Source: G965197555 sp965197555 (lineage in GTDB: Bacteria; Chloroflexota; Dehalococcoidia; Lucifugimonadales; UBA3495). From it: DNA of 64,000 bases. The stretch spans positions 992,001 to 1,056,000 of the forward strand of contig OZ240213.1 in NCBI GenBank assembly GCA_965197555.1, given 5' to 3'. How positions within the stretch are numbered: position 1 is the stretch's first letter; each line of letters begins with the position of its first letter. The notes under the pieces are model-generated. The model searched no databases. It worked only from the letters and a program-made list of their open reading frames with translations, and was not told the DNA's origin. Shown here in pieces: positions 62,136 to 64,000 of this stretch. Made by a program: the position numbers and the translations under genes.

Positions 62136-62864
62136 CTATTCGATGGCTGCAGGAACGTTCCCAGGATTGCTGGATTGCTTCAGCAGATGCAGGCGCCGTA
62201 TGCCTTTGCGGGTGTCACTGGCTACCCTGGCCGGGTCCCACATGACCAAGCGGCGCTTGTGCAGCCAGTAGGTGAACTCTTTTACGTCGGACAAGGTCAG
62301 CGCCCGGCGTTTGGGGATGCGAGTCTCGGACCGGAACTCCTCCAGAAGCAGGGTCCTGGACATGCCATAGAGGTGGTTGAAGGCCTCTTCCACCAGGTCC
62401 TCGTTGTCCGCGTAGCACCGGGCAATGTGACGCTTCCGGACTTCTTCCTCCACCGCCAACTGCAAAGCCTCTTCAACTACCACCCCGTACCAGAAGTTCA
62501 AGTAGGCCCGGTATTTGTTGGTGCCCAGCATGTCACGGAATTCATCGGGTTCCACCGGGTCTGGAAACTCTCCGGCGAATAGGAGTTGCATCTTTTGAGT
62601 CTCAGGTATGACCCCGTCCAGCTCGGCGCACAACCTCTCGGCCAGCACCAGCCAGTCAAAGGCTTCTCCTAGGATTAGGTATTTGTAGGTCCGGCCTTGA
62701 TAGACCTCTTCCGGCAACGTCCAAAGCCCAATGGTCTGTAGCAAGGCCTGGGACCACTCAACGCCGGAGTTGACCGATCTCCTCAAATGAAGCAACGCCT
62801 CGGGGACCTGCTCTGTCAGAGCGGAAGCGCCGTGGAACCCGTTATTACCTGGGTCAGCGGTCAT
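62136..62864 (-). CDS. Unknown helical protein between polX-like gene and valS
   Basis: The 242-residue protein is not recognised. It is predicted to be mostly helical and acidic, with YLILGEAFDWLVLAERLCAEL, YLNFWYGVVVEEALQLAVEE and a basic C-terminal stretch (RIPKRRALTLSDVKEFTYWLHKRR). It overlaps the end of the PolX gene by 4 bases, indicating coupled translation, and valS follows after 65 bases. Similar genes are expected only in close relatives; no function is claimed. Confidence 0.65.
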   Translation of the reverse strand: MTADPGNNGFHGASALTEQVPEALLHLRRSVNSGVEWSQALLQTIGLWTLPEEVYQGRTYKYLILGEAFDWLVLAERLCAELDGVIPETQKMQLLFAGEFPDPVEPDEFRDMLGTNKYRAYLNFWYGVVVEEALQLAVEEEVRKRHIARCYADNEDLVEEAFNHLYGMSRTLLLEEFRSETRIPKRRALTLSDVKEFTYWLHKRRLVMWDPARVASDTRKGIRRLHLLKQSSNPGNVPAAIE

Positions 62865-64000
62865 GATGCGCTGATCTTGCGCCTGGCGCGGAACCTTTCA
62901 AAACGCTCAGGCTTGGGAGTACGAATGTAGTCTAGAAACCGGTCGAGAGGCATGGTGTTCAGGATATCTTGGGACTCGCACCAAGCCCGGCGTGCCACAG
63001 CAACGCCGTAGCGGCGCTCGTCCAAGCGGGCATAGTGGTGGGCGTCAGTGCTTATTACCAATGGAACACCCATCTCCCTTGCCCGGTAGGCGTGGACGTC
63101 CTTCAGGTCCAGCCGCTCGGGAGAGGAGTTGATCTCCAGCGCGGTCCCCGTCTCTCTGGCTGCCTGGAGTACTGCATCCAGGTCCAATTCCACAGGCTCG
63201 CGGTGTCCCATTAGCCGAGTAGATAAGTGGCCAATGATGGTGACCGAAGGGTGGTGCATCGCTTTGATAATCCGCTGCGTCATGGTAGCTTTATCCTGCC
63301 CCATGGCGGAATGCACCGAAGCGACAACTACGTCCAACCGTTCGAGCAGCTCGTCTGGGTAGTCCAAGCTGCCGTCGGACCGGATGTCTACCTCCGAGCC
63401 GCAGAGAATCTTGATGGGGTAAGCCTCCTGCAGGGAATGCAGGACTTCGATTTGCTGTAGCAACCTGTCGTTGGAAAGCCCGTTGGCTATACCTCGGCCG
63501 GATGAGTGGTCCGTCAGGGCCATGTATTCGTAGCCTTGGGCTGCAGCCGCGGCTACCATGTGCTCTATGGTGTCACTGCCGTCACTCCAGTCGCTGTGCA
63601 GGTGCAGGTCTCCGCGAAGGTCCGACTCAATCAGCAGGTCTGGTAGCGTGCCTTCCAACGCGGCGTCCAACTCCCACATCCCCGCTCTAATCTCAGGCGA
63701 GATGTAAGGTAGACCTAGCCGACCGTAAAACTCCTCCTCGGTGGCGAACTGTTCCACCGCCCCGGTGGCCAAGTCGGTAATGCCGTATTCGTTGAGCGAC
63801 AGACCCATTCTGTTGGCGTAGTCCCGTAGCCGGATATTGTGTTGTTGGCTCCCGGTGAAGTATTGAAGGAGGGCGCCGAAGGACTGAGGGTCTCCCAGGC
63901 GCAGGTCGACCTGGATGCCGGGCTCCATGATTACGCTGGTCTTCTTCTGGCCGTGGACTAAGATTTCTTTGACCTGGGGCAAGGAGACCAGGACGTCGGC
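62861..64000 (-). CDS. polX: DNA polymerase X family (PolX) with PHP domain, partial at right edge
   Basis: The frame continues past the window edge, so the N-terminal HhH and part of the polymerase domain are missing; a TTG at 63982 is not the true start. Visible are the end of the polymerase palm and fingers (ADVLVS, then IQVDLRLGDPQSFGALLQYF and TGSQQHNIRLRDYA) and a full PHP phosphoesterase domain: DLHLHSDWSDGSDT, ALTDHSSG, GSEVDI, SVHSAMGQ, GHLSTR and STDAHHY. Such bacterial PolX enzymes combine gap-filling polymerase with 3'-5' exonuclease and act in base excision repair. Confidence 0.92.
   Translation of the reverse strand, partial: ADVLVSLPQVKEILVHGQKKTSVIMEPGIQVDLRLGDPQSFGALLQYFTGSQQHNIRLRDYANRMGLSLNEYGITDLATGAVEQFATEEEFYGRLGLPYISPEIRAGMWELDAALEGTLPDLLIESDLRGDLHLHSDWSDGSDTIEHMVAAAAAQGYEYMALTDHSSGRGIANGLSNDRLLQQIEVLHSLQEAYPIKILCGSEVDIRSDGSLDYPDELLERLDVVVASVHSAMGQDKATMTQRIIKAMHHPSVTIIGHLSTRLMGHREPVELDLDAVLQAARETGTALEINSSPERLDLKDVHAYRAREMGVPLVISTDAHHYARLDERRYGVAVARRAWCESQDILNTMPLDRFLDYIRTPKPERFERFRARRKISAS

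Overview
This window is a bacterial chromosomal segment, most likely from the Chloroflexota (Dehalococcoidia or SAR202-like). That assignment is an inference. It rests on moderately high GC, two paralogous F420/FMN luciferase-like monooxygenases, a MidA-type methyltransferase, a DUF2203 protein, an R3H/SpoIIIAA-like ATPase next to tmk, and a very large Fn3/FG-GAP surface protein. No rRNA is present to settle the phylogeny.

Layout. (1) 1-23.5 kb is a catabolic and housekeeping region: a GMC oxidoreductase cut by the left edge, an alkaline-phosphatase-superfamily enzyme, gamma-glutamyltransferase, RidA, a beta-ureidopropionase-like nitrilase, an aldo/keto reductase, two LLM-class oxidoreductases, citrate synthase with a near-consensus promoter, MidA, TrmI, aldehyde dehydrogenase, an SDR, a FitAB/VapBC-type toxin-antitoxin pair, two VOC proteins, a MetE-like protein, a glycerophosphodiesterase, a GPH-family transporter and a UspA-like protein. 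(2) 24.1-38.3 kb is one giant surface-protein gene on the minus strand, about 4,180 codons once repaired. It is now broken by an IS1182-like element with a 4-bp target duplication and by an in-frame TAG. It holds five seven-bladed FG-GAP propellers, each inserted at the same point inside an Fn3 domain. (3) 38.3-41.5 kb is a set of decayed genes: a relic propeller module, a DUF4143 ATPase, an ImmA/IrrE peptidase and a PP-loop reductase-like gene, with one apparently intact XRE regulator. (4) 42.0-51.2 kb is a type I restriction-modification locus (hsdM - HEPN-like gene - hsdS - brnTA - unknown gene - hsdR) that carries a duplicated hsdR 5' end. (5) 51.45-51.64 kb holds tRNA-Gly and tRNA-Phe at the edge of this accessory block. 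(6) 51.9-64 kb is core metabolism: pdxS-pdxT-unknown-R3H ATPase-tmk on plus, then a small SelW-like selenoprotein gene, aroC, aroE, valS, an unknown gene and PolX on minus.

The most notable items are these. A 93-residue Rdx/SelW-like selenoprotein has a CxxU motif encoded by in-frame TGA and is followed by a SECIS-like hairpin. The giant Fn3-nested propeller protein has a precisely reconstructable IS insertion. The restriction locus has accreted a HEPN-motif gene, a BrnTA module and an hsdR 5' duplicate. The frameshifts and stop codons were read directly from the sequence, but assembly error cannot be excluded without reads.
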